Source: Candidatus Saccharimonadota bacterium (GTDB lineage Bacteria; Patescibacteriota; Saccharimonadia; Saccharimonadales; Saccharimonadaceae). Taken from it: DNA of 64,000 nt. Location: positions 1 to 64,000 of the forward strand of contig CAJPON010000002.1 in NCBI GenBank assembly GCA_905372275.1, given 5' to 3'. Under the pieces are notes generated by a model that was given only the letters and a program-made list of their open reading frames with translations, did not search any database and was not told where the DNA came from. Shown here in pieces: positions 8,531 through 16,702 of this stretch; the first letter of the stretch is position 1, and the number at the start of each line of letters is the position of its first letter. Made by a program: the position numbers and the translations under genes.

Positions 8531-8746
8531 ATGGTACGAGTTACACGTAAAGACGAGAAAGAGGCGAACGAGAACGTTCTTCGCCGTTTCAACCGCCGGC
8601 TTTTGCAAAGCGGCGTGATGCAGAAAGCCAGAGCGTCAATGCGCTTTGAAAAACCGATTAGCAAAACAGTACGGCGCAGCAGGGCAATTGTTCGCCGTAT
8701 GCGCAAGGCGGAAAAGACGCAGAAGTTGCGTTTGGGAGTTCGCTAG
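8531..8746 (+). CDS. rpsU: Small ribosomal subunit protein bS21
   Basis: A 71-residue very basic protein with the bS21 pattern: an N-terminal MVRVTRKDEKEANENVLRR segment corresponding to the family's E-x-ALRRF start, then a helix-rich Arg/Lys tail (FEKPISKTVRRSRA). It binds the 30S platform near the anti-Shine-Dalgarno end of 16S rRNA. The ATG at 8531 is preferred over upstream in-frame codons because those lie within the promoter. It is followed 3 bp later by yqeY, the common rpsU-yqeY arrangement. Confidence 0.88.
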   Translation: MVRVTRKDEKEANENVLRRFNRRLLQSGVMQKARASMRFEKPISKTVRRSRAIVRRMRKAEKTQKLRLGVR

Positions 8747-8749
8747 CCA

Positions 8750-9202
8750 ATGGCGCTGAAGGCGCGAATTAAAGATGAAATGAAAGCCGCTTTACTTAGC
8801 GGCGATCGTTTTGTTGGCGAGACGCTGCGTAATCTGACGGCAGCAATTCTGGATGAAGAGGTTAAGCTAGGCAAGCGCGATGAAGGCTTGAGCGACGAAG
8901 AAATCGAAAAAGTCGTTGCCCGCGAAGTCAAAAAACGTAACGAATCGGCTAAAATCTACCGCGATAACAACCGTCCAGATTTGGCAGAACCAGAAGAGGG
9001 GGAAATTGAGATTCTGCAGGCATATTTGCCGAAGCAGCTAGATGAAACTGAGCTGGCGGCGATTATCGAGGCGAAAATAGCCGAACTTAGCGTAACTGGG
9101 CCGCAGGCAATGGGCCAGGTTATTGGCGCAGTTAAAAAGCAAGTTGGCAATGCGGCGGATGGTGCGGCGATTGCTCGTATTGTAAAACAAAAGTTGGATT
9201 AA
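8750..9202 (+). CDS. yqeY: GatB/YqeY domain protein
   Basis: A 150-residue YqeY-family protein: an N-terminal helical domain (LKARIKDEMKAALLSGD) and the GatB-tail-like C-terminal half with LQAYLPKQLDETEL and GQVIGAVKKQVG, which resembles the tRNA-contacting tail of GatB amidotransferase. Usually encoded next to rpsU, as here, and presumed to act on tRNA or the ribosome. The full-length N- and C-terminal motifs are intact. Confidence 0.9.
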   Translation: MALKARIKDEMKAALLSGDRFVGETLRNLTAAILDEEVKLGKRDEGLSDEEIEKVVAREVKKRNESAKIYRDNNRPDLAEPEEGEIEILQAYLPKQLDETELAAIIEAKIAELSVTGPQAMGQVIGAVKKQVGNAADGAAIARIVKQKLD

Positions 9203-9217
9203 CAGAAAGAAGGTATC

Positions 9218-9763
9218 ATGATTGTATTTTTTGGCCCGGCTGGCGCAGGTAAAAGTGTCCAAGGGCAAATGCTGGCAGCGCGTAATGGCTGGCGCTGGTT
9301 GAGCGCGGGCCAGCTGCTGCGCGACACGCGCGATCCCGAGCTATTTGCGCAGATGCGGACTGGCGGCTTGGTTGATTCAGAAAAGGTGAATAAACTAATC
9401 GGTGAAGCGTTAGACCGATCCAAAGATATCGATCGCGTGGTGCTAGACGGTTATCCGCGGCAATTAGCACAAGCAAAATGGTTGATTGAGCATCGTCCTG
9501 AGCATGGTCGGGACGTTGCGTTGGTGATTGTCTTGGAGGTGCCGCGTGCTGAGTTACTGCACCGCCTGAAGGTGCGCGGCCGTATCGACGATACGCCCGA
9601 GGTAATTGATGAGCGCTTACGGATTTATCGGCACGAGATGTATCCAGTTCTTGATTATTTGACAGAGCACGGAGTTAATATCGCGCATCTGGATGGAACA
9701 GGTACGGTTGGGCAGGTTCACGATCGGATTATGGAGGAGCTGCAAGCATGCAGGATCGTTTAA
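9218..9763 (+). CDS. adk: Adenylate kinase-like nucleoside monophosphate kinase
   Basis: Phosphotransfer between nucleotides. Walker A is FFGPAGAGKSVQG (GPPGSGKGTQ in typical Adk), followed by LSAGQLLRD (the AMP-binding SxGDLLR segment), GLVDSEKVN, and DGYPRQLAQA (DGFPR in typical enzymes). Ser-Val replaces the usual Gly-Thr after the P-loop Lys. The LID is short and lacks zinc cysteines, at 181 residues. The substrate may therefore be AMP or another NMP. AAAGAAGG precedes the ATG. It lies between yqeY and map, the frequent adk-map pairing, and overlaps map by 16 bp. Confidence 0.85.
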   Translation: MIVFFGPAGAGKSVQGQMLAARNGWRWLSAGQLLRDTRDPELFAQMRTGGLVDSEKVNKLIGEALDRSKDIDRVVLDGYPRQLAQAKWLIEHRPEHGRDVALVIVLEVPRAELLHRLKVRGRIDDTPEVIDERLRIYRHEMYPVLDYLTEHGVNIAHLDGTGTVGQVHDRIMEELQACRIV

Positions 9764-10518
9764 TCACTGGCGAGAAAACTCCCGAGCAAATTCAGGCTAT
9801 GCGCGATGGCGGCAAGAAATTAGCGCAGATTTTCCAAGATATTCGCGATTATATTCATGCTGGTATGAGCGAAAAAGATATTGATGCGTTCGTCGACGGC
9901 AAGATAAAAGAATATGGCGCTTCGGCGACTTACAAAACAGATGAGGTGAACTTCCCGGGGGTTATTTGTATCAGTACTAACGACGAAATCGTGCATAGCC
10001 CAGCGAGCGATTATATCTTTCAAAAGGGCGATGTGGTTAGTTTTGACTTGGTGATTACTTATAAAGACATGAAGACGGATAGCGCTTTCACGATGGTGGT
10101 TGACGATAAGCCGAAAGGCGCAGTCAAACACCTGTTAACGACCACCGAGAGAAGTTTGTATGCCGGGATTGATGCAATTAAAGGCGATGTTCGTACTGGC
10201 GACATCGCAGCTGCGATCGAAAAAGTGCTAAAAGATGGTAAACTTGGCATTATTCGCGAGTTGGTCGGGCATGGGGTCGGTCTAAAAATGCATATGCCGC
10301 CAGATGTGCCGAACTACGGCCGCAAACACACTGGCGTACTGTTGCATCCGGGCGATACGATTGCTATCGAGCCGATGGCGACGCTGGGCGGCGAGAAAAT
10401 TGTTACTGATAAAGATGACGGTTGGACGATTCGTACGCGCGATGGTAGTTTGGCTGCACACTTTGAACACACAGTTCTGATTACCGAAAACGGTGCTGAA
10501 ATTATTACGCAGTTGTAA
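9748..10518 (+). CDS. map: Type I methionine aminopeptidase
   Basis: Removes initiator Met after deformylation. The pita-bread metal ligands are visible: VHSPAS (His), the pair VSFDLV and MKTDSAFT (two Asp), VGHGVGLKMH (His), IAIEPMA (Glu) and HFEHTVLI (Glu). Length (256) fits type Ia without an N-terminal extension. The substrate loop reads CISTNDEIVHSPAS where most enzymes have VHGIP. The start lies inside the adk 3' end, implying translational coupling. It completes the rpsU-yqeY-adk-map operon. Confidence 0.95.
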   Translation: MQDRLITGEKTPEQIQAMRDGGKKLAQIFQDIRDYIHAGMSEKDIDAFVDGKIKEYGASATYKTDEVNFPGVICISTNDEIVHSPASDYIFQKGDVVSFDLVITYKDMKTDSAFTMVVDDKPKGAVKHLLTTTERSLYAGIDAIKGDVRTGDIAAAIEKVLKDGKLGIIRELVGHGVGLKMHMPPDVPNYGRKHTGVLLHPGDTIAIEPMATLGGEKIVTDKDDGWTIRTRDGSLAAHFEHTVLITENGAEIITQL

Positions 10519-10537
10519 ATAACTATACGGGTTATGC

Positions 10538-10543
10538 TATAAT
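10538..10543 (+). promoter_or_regulatory. ftsA -10 element (TATAAT)
   Basis: TATAAT ends eight bases before the ftsA ATG at 10552, with no Shine-Dalgarno between, indicating a leaderless or nearly leaderless ftsA message. Confidence 0.7.
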
Positions 10544-10551
10544 ATCCCTAT

Positions 10552-11778
10552 ATGCAAGAACAATCTCGATATGCAGTTGGTATAGATGTCGGAACTACGA
10601 TGATTCGGTGCGTGGTCGGGCATGTAGATACGACGACTGGCACGCCGACAATCGTTGGCGTTGGCGAATACCCGAACAGCGGTATGCGCAAAGGCTCGGT
10701 CTCGAACCTAAACGGACCGTCTGAGGCGATTGATAAGGCTCTGGGCGATGCTGAGCGAATGAGCGGCTACCAAGTCAATGATGCGACTGTTAGTATAAAT
10801 GGTTCGCACATTATGAGTACGCGTACTGACGGTATGATTGCCGTTGGTATGGCTGACCACGAAGTTAACGAAGACGATCTTTATCGTATAGAAGATGTGG
10901 CAACGACTGGCAAAGTGCCGGCTAACCGCAAAATATTGAAAGTCGTACCGTTTAGCTACACGATTGACGGGCAGGGCGGAGTTAAGAACCCGCTAGGCAT
11001 GACGGGCACGCGCCTTGAGATTAGCGCTAATGTGGTGTCGGCGATGGCGCCGTATGTAGTAAATCTAGAAAAGGCGGTTGAGGGCGCTACTGTGCGGCCG
11101 AATGACGTGGTGCCGTCGGTAATGGCAGCAGCTAAGGCTGTACTAGACGATTCTCAGATGGAAAATGGCGTGGCAGTGATTGATCTTGGTGGGGCGACTA
11201 CTGGCGTAGCAATCTATGAAGAGGGTGATCTGCAATATATTGGCGTGGTACCGTATGGCGGCATTAATATAACGAACGACTTGGCGATTGGACTGAAAAT
11301 TGATCCAGAAATAGCTGAAGAAGTAAAGCTAAAACATGCATCGGCTACTAACCGCAACAAATCTAGCAAAGTTTCGGTTAAACATGATGGCGAGAGTCTA
11401 GAATTTGATATTGCCGATATTGATGAAATTGTTGAGGCGCGGTTAGAAGAGATTTTTGAAGCGGTTAACAAAGAATTGAAGAAAGCTGGTCGTGCCGGAC
11501 GCCTGCCGAGCGGTGCTGTCCTAACAGGCGGGACAGCTAATATGAAAGGTATCGTTGAATTTGCCAAAGCCCAGCTCGGCGTAGCTGTTCGTAAAGGTAA
11601 AGCTAAGGGTTATGGCGGCGTGGTCGATAATGTTGATAAACCTGAATTTGCGGCGGCAATTGGCTTAATGCTGGTTGATATTAATCCTGACGGCTATCAT
11701 AGTGCTGCGGTTGATTCTAGCAAGTCGGGCAGTAAAGGCGGGCTTTTCCGTTCGCTATTTAACAGGTTTCGGCCATAG
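10552..11778 (+). CDS. ftsA: Cell division protein FtsA
   Basis: Actin-like ATPase that tethers FtsZ to the membrane. Phosphate 1 motif VGIDVGTTMIRCVVG is at the N-terminus, the 1C SHS2 domain follows, then phosphate 2 (VIDLGGATTGVAIY) near residue 206 and the adenosine motif VLTGGTANMKGI near 325. The last residues (GGLFRSLFNRF) form the amphipathic membrane-targeting helix. ftsZ follows 48 bp later, with its own promoter between. Confidence 0.95.
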   Translation: MQEQSRYAVGIDVGTTMIRCVVGHVDTTTGTPTIVGVGEYPNSGMRKGSVSNLNGPSEAIDKALGDAERMSGYQVNDATVSINGSHIMSTRTDGMIAVGMADHEVNEDDLYRIEDVATTGKVPANRKILKVVPFSYTIDGQGGVKNPLGMTGTRLEISANVVSAMAPYVVNLEKAVEGATVRPNDVVPSVMAAAKAVLDDSQMENGVAVIDLGGATTGVAIYEEGDLQYIGVVPYGGINITNDLAIGLKIDPEIAEEVKLKHASATNRNKSSKVSVKHDGESLEFDIADIDEIVEARLEEIFEAVNKELKKAGRAGRLPSGAVLTGGTANMKGIVEFAKAQLGVAVRKGKAKGYGGVVDNVDKPEFAAAIGLMLVDINPDGYHSAAVDSSKSGSKGGLFRSLFNRFRP

Positions 11779-11782
11779 GTGA

Positions 11783-11788
11783 TATACT
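11783..11788 (+). promoter_or_regulatory. Candidate ftsZ -10 element (TATACT)
   Basis: TATACT lies about 38 bp before the ftsZ ATG, with an AAGGAG ribosome site just ahead of the start. This would let ftsZ be transcribed apart from ftsA and translated by a conventional leader. Confidence 0.5.
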
Positions 11789-11826
11789 AGAAATAAGATC
11801 CAGAGAATAAGGGGTAAGGAGTTGTA

Positions 11827-13029
11827 ATGCCAGAGGTAAAACCGAGCGAAATCCAAACATTCGCAAGCATCAAAGTCGTTGGCGTCGGTGGCGCCGGCGG
11901 TTCGGCGGTTAACCGTATGAAAGACGCGGGGCTAAATGGCGTCCAGTTTATAGCTATGAATACAGACGCGCAGGCTTTGCATAATTCAAAAGCCGATGTC
12001 AAAATTCACTTGGGCCATAATACAACGAATGGTTTGGGAGCTGGTGCCGATCCAGCCGTTGGTGAAGCAGCAGCCCGCGAGTCGATTGATGAAATTCGCG
12101 AATCGCTAGAGGGAGCTGATATGGTGTTTGTGACGATTGGTGCTGGTGGTGGAACTGGCTCGGGAGCGGGTCATGTGGTAGCTGAAGTAGCGCGCGATCT
12201 CGGTATTTTGACTGTTGGCGTGGCTACCAAGCCGTTTAGCTTCGAAGGCGAAAAGCGCCGGGCTAATGCTGAGTGGGCGATTGCTCAGTTGGGCCGGCAA
12301 GTCGATACGCTAATTTCTATCCCGAATGATCGGCTGCTACAAACTATTGATCGTCGAACGCCACTGCTTGAGACTTTCAAGATTGCCGATGATGTACTGC
12401 GCCAAGGTGTGCAGGGTATTTCAGAGCTGATAACTGAGCATGGTTTGATTAATCTCGACTTCGCCGATGTCAAAGCAATCATGAGCAATGCCGGCTCAGC
12501 GCTGATGGGTATCGGCCGGGCTAGTGGTGAAGGCCGGGCAGCACAGGCAGCACAGCAAGCAATTGAATCGCCGCTGATTGAGGTATCGATTGATGGTGCT
12601 AAGGGTGTACTCTTTAACGTTACTGGCGGTTACGATATGAGTATGGCGGAAATTCAAGAAGCTGCCGAGATCATCACGAGCGCTGTTAGCCCAGATGCTA
12701 ATATTATATTCGGTGCCACCTTGAAGCCAGAATTAGAAGACGAGTTAATTATCACCGTGATCGCGACTGGCTTTGATAATGCATACTATCAACAGCAGGC
12801 AGAGGAATTGACGGCGCCAGTAGAACAAGCACCGGCCGTTCAAACGCAATCAATTAGCGAAGCTGTCGATGACATTGATATGGACTTGTCGCATCAGTCG
12901 GCAGCAGCACAATTTGCTAGCGAGGATACAGCAGATATATGGGGCAGTTCGGTTGATGAGGATGACGAAGACGATACGCCAGCCTTTTTGCGGCGTCGCC
13001 GAAAAAATAAGCATAACGACGAGGACTAA
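11827..13029 (+). CDS. ftsZ: Cell division GTPase FtsZ
   Basis: Tubulin-like GTPase forming the Z ring. VGVGGAGGSAVNRM begins the nucleotide fold, the tubulin signature GAGGGTGSGAG is at about residues 107-117, and the T7/catalytic region NLDFADVKAIM is present. After the core comes a variable acidic linker and a clear conserved C-terminal peptide (DDTPAFLRRRRK), the docking site for FtsA and other partners. Length is 400. It is the middle gene of ftsA-ftsZ-nrdR and its stop is directly followed by the next ATG. Confidence 0.97.
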   Translation: MPEVKPSEIQTFASIKVVGVGGAGGSAVNRMKDAGLNGVQFIAMNTDAQALHNSKADVKIHLGHNTTNGLGAGADPAVGEAAARESIDEIRESLEGADMVFVTIGAGGGTGSGAGHVVAEVARDLGILTVGVATKPFSFEGEKRRANAEWAIAQLGRQVDTLISIPNDRLLQTIDRRTPLLETFKIADDVLRQGVQGISELITEHGLINLDFADVKAIMSNAGSALMGIGRASGEGRAAQAAQQAIESPLIEVSIDGAKGVLFNVTGGYDMSMAEIQEAAEIITSAVSPDANIIFGATLKPELEDELIITVIATGFDNAYYQQQAEELTAPVEQAPAVQTQSISEAVDDIDMDLSHQSAAAQFASEDTADIWGSSVDEDDEDDTPAFLRRRRKNKHNDED

Positions 13030-13482
13030 ATGAAAGGGATCAAGATCGGCAACAGTCGCGTACTAGAGTCGAGAGAATCGGCTGACGGTATTACGATTCG
13101 CCGCCGCCGCGAAACCCCTGATGGCAAGCGTTTTACAACGTATGAGCGAATCGAACGCCCGAATTTAGCAGTTATTAAGTCTAGTGGAGCTCGCGAATTG
13201 TTTGAGCGGGCAAAGTTAGCCAATTCTATCCGCCGTTCAGTTGGTAAGTTCTTCAAATCGGAAATTGAACTGGAGGAAATAATCGATGCCGTGGAAGATC
13301 GCGCGCATAGCTTGGGCGAGAGCGAAATTGAATCTCGTTTGATTGGCGAGTTTGTACTTGACGAGCTAGCAAAACGTAACGAAGTCGCATATGTGCGCTT
13401 TGCCAGCGTATTTCAAAAGTTCAAGACGTTGGATGATTTCGTCAAAATATTAGAGCAGCGCCGCCAGAAAGGGCAGGAATAA
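13030..13482 (+). CDS. nrdR: NrdR-like ATP-cone regulator lacking the zinc-finger cysteines
   Basis: NrdR represses ribonucleotide reductase genes through an N-terminal zinc ribbon that binds DNA and an ATP-cone that senses ATP/dATP. This 150-residue protein keeps the family framework: VLESRESADG (VVDSRPSEDG in typical NrdR), IRRRRE, GKRFTTYERIE, then a full ATP-cone (about residues 46-136) ending in VAYVRFASVFQKF. All four cysteines of the ribbon are gone: the first CPxC region reads KGIKIG and the second reads TPDGKRF. There is no cysteine in the protein. It is fused into the ftsA-ftsZ transcript with no intergenic base. Either it binds DNA without zinc, or it now acts as a nucleotide sensor in another setting. 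Confidence 0.88.
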   Translation: MKGIKIGNSRVLESRESADGITIRRRRETPDGKRFTTYERIERPNLAVIKSSGARELFERAKLANSIRRSVGKFFKSEIELEEIIDAVEDRAHSLGESEIESRLIGEFVLDELAKRNEVAYVRFASVFQKFKTLDDFVKILEQRRQKGQE

Positions 13483-13739
13483 TGCGGGTAGTCGTAGTGT
13501 ATCGGGCGGAAAGCGATTACGCGCGCCGAGTTATAGATTTTTTGCATGACTTTAATCGGCAGACAGGGCATACGATTGAGGAAATTGACCCAGATTCGGC
13601 TGAGGGCAGTGATTTTTGCCGGACGTACGATATCGTTGAATACCCAACGATTATCGCCTTGAGCGCTGATAGTCAGATGCAGAATATGTGGCGTGGATTG
13701 CCGTTGCCGACGATTAGCGAGGTAAGTTTTTATGTTTGA
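13482..13739 (+). CDS. Thioredoxin-fold protein without a CxxC active site
   Basis: An 85-residue protein: a first strand (VVVVYRAES), a helix with DFLHDF, a second strand (IEEIDPD), then YDIVEYPTIIAL, whose EYPTI matches the cis-proline loop of thioredoxins and glutaredoxins. The active-site position after the first strand reads RAESDY where CxxC is expected; the only Cys is at DFCRTY. Its start overlaps the nrdR stop (TAATG) and its end overlaps the VKOR gene by 8 bp, so it is tightly coupled to a disulfide-forming enzyme. It may act as a docking or regulatory subunit rather than an oxidoreductase. Confidence 0.65.
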   Translation: MRVVVVYRAESDYARRVIDFLHDFNRQTGHTIEEIDPDSAEGSDFCRTYDIVEYPTIIALSADSQMQNMWRGLPLPTISEVSFYV

Positions 13740-14340
13740 GAAGTTGCGCAAGCGGCTGCCGGGCAAAGAGTCAAAGCGCCAGCAATTGGCGGCGCTATTG
13801 ATGCTGGTTGGTAGCGGCTTGGGCTTGTTGGCTTCGTTTGTATTGTCGATTGAGTCGCTGACGCTCGCTAAAAATTCGCATGCCGTGTTGAACTGCGACT
13901 TGAACGCGGCGATGAGTTGTTCGACGGTGGCGAACCATTGGTCGGCGGCACCGCTTGGCTTTCCTAATAGTTTTATTGGTATGATGACACTGCCGGTAAT
14001 GGTGACAATTGCGGTGGCGCTGCTGGCGGGTGCGAAGTTTCCGAAGTGGTTTATGTGGGGCGCGCAGCTTGGCGCAGTGGCTGGTCTGCTGTTTGCTGGT
14101 TGGATGTTTTATATGAGTTATGTTGAGATTGGTGCGTTGTGTCCGTGGTGCTTGACACTGGACGTGGGTATGCTGCTGATTTTTTATGGACTAACCAGGC
14201 ACAATGTTTTGAACAAAATTATTGAACACCGCGGGTTGCGCCGATTTGTTGATCAGGGTTACGATACGCTAGTGTTGGCCTCGGTGGCGGCGCTGATAGT
14301 TATGGCGATTTTGGCAAAGTTTGGTAGTCAAATTATATAG
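13732..14340 (+). CDS. VKOR-family disulfide bond-forming membrane protein
   Basis: Vitamin K epoxide reductase homologues use quinone to oxidise a DsbA-like partner and so drive disulfide formation outside the membrane. The 202-residue protein has four to five hydrophobic helices, the loop cysteine pair at C55 and C63 (NCDLNAAMSCS), the conserved Ser/Gly-Phe-Pro segment (PLGFPNSFIG) and the redox CPWC motif at C137-C140. No fused thioredoxin domain is present; the small thioredoxin-fold gene upstream lacks its own CxxC, so the soluble partner must be elsewhere. It directly precedes a gene for a cysteine-paired extracellular protein, its probable client. Confidence 0.88.
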   Translation: MFEKLRKRLPGKESKRQQLAALLMLVGSGLGLLASFVLSIESLTLAKNSHAVLNCDLNAAMSCSTVANHWSAAPLGFPNSFIGMMTLPVMVTIAVALLAGAKFPKWFMWGAQLGAVAGLLFAGWMFYMSYVEIGALCPWCLTLDVGMLLIFYGLTRHNVLNKIIEHRGLRRFVDQGYDTLVLASVAALIVMAILAKFGSQII

Positions 14341-14425
14341 TCCGGGCAGTTGAGCGTGCAAGTTGCTTGTGCTAAAATGGTAGCAGTCTAAGCTATTTTT
14401 GCTTGAGGCGACAGGCGAGGTATAA

Positions 14426-16702
14426 GTGGAGGGTAATTGCGAGCAACTTGGGTTGAGAATACGACGCAAACGGACGGTTTTAGTATATATTGCGGTTGGT
14501 TTTTTGGTGCTAGTTGTCGGTGTAGTTGTTATGGCGCGATGGCTAGCTCGTTCGACTGAGGCGCTAATGCCGGCGGTGCCCTCGGGGCGTGTAAAAGTTG
14601 AACAAGCGAATTATCGATTGTATCAGTCGTCAAGTACACTAGCGCCTGGCACTCCGTTGGCGGCTGGCAATACAGTAGCAAGACTACCGCAGGCTGGCGC
14701 TAGCTTTCGTGTGCGAGTTGGTATGGAGAATAAAGAGAGGTTCATGTCTGCTAAGCAATCATCGGCTGGTTTTTATCATAGCTGTGCTATCGTTTTGAAT
14801 GATAAAGCGTACTGTTGGGGCAGTAATAATAATGGTCAGCTAGGTAACGGCTCGACTACTAGCTCTAGAGTTCCTGTCGCAGTAAATATGTCTGGCGTAT
14901 TAGCTGGGAAGACGATTAAACAGATCTCAGTCGAGTTTTCGACTAATTGTGTTGTCGCGTCCGACAACAAAACATACTGTTGGGGTGGTAATAGTAATGG
15001 CCAACTTGGTAATGATTCGCTGACTAACTCTAATATTCCTGTTGCGGTTAATACATCTGGTGTGCTGGCTGGTAAAACAATAAAACAGGTAAATACTGGC
15101 GGTTTTCACACATGTGCTTTGGCTATTAGTAGCAAGATGTACTGTTGGGGGCTTAACGTTAATGGCCGGCTTGGTAGCAGTTTGACTTCGGTATTGTCTA
15201 AGGTGCCCGTCGCAGTAAATATGTCCGGCCTATTGGCAGGTAAAATTATTAAACAAATGTCAGTTGGATACTCTAGTAATTGTGTTGTCGCATCGGACAA
15301 TAAAGTGTATTGTTGGGGCGGCAACAATAATGGTCAGCTAGGCAACGGCTCGACTGCCAATTCTAGGGTCCCCGTTGCAGTAAATATGTCTGGAGTATTA
15401 GCTGGGAAGACGATTAAACAGATCTCAGCGGGAGGTGATCACAGTTGCGTTATAGCTTCCGACGATAAGCTGTATTGCTGGGGATTTAACAGTAATGGTG
15501 AACTTGGTAACAACTCTAGTGTTAGTTCTAGTGTTCCTGTTGCGGTTAATACTGACGGTGTTCTTGCTGGTAAGGTTATTAAACAAATGTCGGCAGGGTT
15601 TTCAAATACTTGTGCTGTAGATTCTGGCTATGGTATATACTGCTGGGGCTATAACAGTAATGGTCAGCTAGGCAATAACTCAACAAATAATTCTCGAGTT
15701 CCTACCTATGTCTACGTTCCCAAAGAAAACACCACCATTGCCGCTAACGCCGTGAAGCTCCGTGCTCAGTACGCTAAAAAGACTGCGGCGACGTGCCAGG
15801 CGGTGGCAGCGGGTTGGCAGGATGTGACCAATAACTCGGCTTTGGCGTACTCGGCAGCTGGTCCGAACAATGGGACAGCGATTGCGGCGATGGCTAATAA
15901 TCCAGGTTTGCCGCCAACTAGTGTTGGTCACAGCTATCAATCAATAGTCCGCCCAGGTAGCGATACGCAACTGACTTTCACGAACAATCGTGATATTAAT
16001 TCTGGTGAGACGGGCCTGTGGGATTTAGCATTGACTGATAATGGCTTGGAACGTAATACGAATTATTGTGTTCGCTTGGCGGCTGATACGACGGCGGCGC
16101 CAGGGACGAGTATTGATACCTATTCGCATTATCCGGAGTTTAAGACTGCTGACGGTTCGCTGGATATTCGATTTGCAGACGCTACTAATGCCATATTAAC
16201 TAACCCGACGACTGTATTTTCAGTAGCAATGACCAGTAAAACGGCGAGTACTAAGACTGCGAAGTTGTCTAATAATTCTTCACAGCAGCTTGAGGTGGCA
16301 AATAGCTTATCGACGACAGGTTGGAGTGTTTCATTGGCGGCAACTGGCGGCCCAACTGCTAAATGGGCGCAGACTGGCGGTACAGCGAATTATGCGTTTA
16401 ATAACACTAATGCAGACCAAGGGCAATTATCGGTTGACCTATCATCAAGCGTATTTACAGCGTCCGGTTCAACGCCGCTGGGGCAGGCTTGTACGACGGC
16501 TGGCTTATCGTATGGTGCGGGCGGCGCGTTTGTGGCTGGCACGGCGTCGGCAAACTCGGTAACACTGGCAACCGCCTCAAGCGGCAGCGGCTTGACTTGT
16601 CTTTTCAAGTTGCAAAACATTACCTTGAAACAGACGATTCCTGCATATCAGAAACCAGGCACGTATACGCTGCCAGTAACTGTAACGGTGGTAGCGCAAT
16701 GA
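14426..16702 (+). CDS. Membrane-anchored RCC1-repeat surface protein with C-terminal WxL-like domain
   Basis: A 758-residue predicted surface protein. A basic N-terminus and one transmembrane helix (about 18-40) place the rest outside. Residues about 108-440 hold six RCC1-type repeats of about 55 residues (YCWGxNxNGQLGN), each with a cysteine pair spaced CX9C, for example CAIVLNDKAYC. A spacer follows, then a C-terminal domain (about 575-758) that aligns with the secreted protein at 17557: GWSVSL versus GWTLTL, and IPAYQKPGTYTLPVTV versus IPAGQAAGTYTLPMTQ. The paired cysteines fit the VKOR gene upstream. The GTG start at 14426 overlaps a TATAAG hexamer, so a downstream in-frame TTG at 14453 is possible. 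The stop overlaps the next start (ATGA). Confidence 0.75.
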   Translation: MEGNCEQLGLRIRRKRTVLVYIAVGFLVLVVGVVVMARWLARSTEALMPAVPSGRVKVEQANYRLYQSSSTLAPGTPLAAGNTVARLPQAGASFRVRVGMENKERFMSAKQSSAGFYHSCAIVLNDKAYCWGSNNNGQLGNGSTTSSRVPVAVNMSGVLAGKTIKQISVEFSTNCVVASDNKTYCWGGNSNGQLGNDSLTNSNIPVAVNTSGVLAGKTIKQVNTGGFHTCALAISSKMYCWGLNVNGRLGSSLTSVLSKVPVAVNMSGLLAGKIIKQMSVGYSSNCVVASDNKVYCWGGNNNGQLGNGSTANSRVPVAVNMSGVLAGKTIKQISAGGDHSCVIASDDKLYCWGFNSNGELGNNSSVSSSVPVAVNTDGVLAGKVIKQMSAGFSNTCAVDSGYGIYCWGYNSNGQLGNNSTNNSRVPTYVYVPKENTTIAANAVKLRAQYAKKTAATCQAVAAGWQDVTNNSALAYSAAGPNNGTAIAAMANNPGLPPTSVGHSYQSIVRPGSDTQLTFTNNRDINSGETGLWDLALTDNGLERNTNYCVRLAADTTAAPGTSIDTYSHYPEFKTADGSLDIRFADATNAILTNPTTVFSVAMTSKTASTKTAKLSNNSSQQLEVANSLSTTGWSVSLAATGGPTAKWAQTGGTANYAFNNTNADQGQLSVDLSSSVFTASGSTPLGQACTTAGLSYGAGGAFVAGTASANSVTLATASSGSGLTCLFKLQNITLKQTIPAYQKPGTYTLPVTVTVVAQ

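Noticed and set aside
9787..10131. Minus-strand ORF inside map
   Set aside because: Overlaps the full methionine aminopeptidase with all metal ligands; codon periodicity follows the plus strand.
13030..13482. NrdR as a frameshifted or truncated pseudogene
   Set aside because: The frame is intact from the ftsZ stop to its end, the ATP-cone is complete and the ribbon framework aligns without gaps large enough to hide the cysteines.
16489..16698. Longer N-terminus for the LAxTG protein
   Set aside because: The extension overlaps the RCC1/WxL gene in another frame and has no signal-peptide logic; ATG 16699 overlaps the previous stop and directly precedes the hydrophobic signal.
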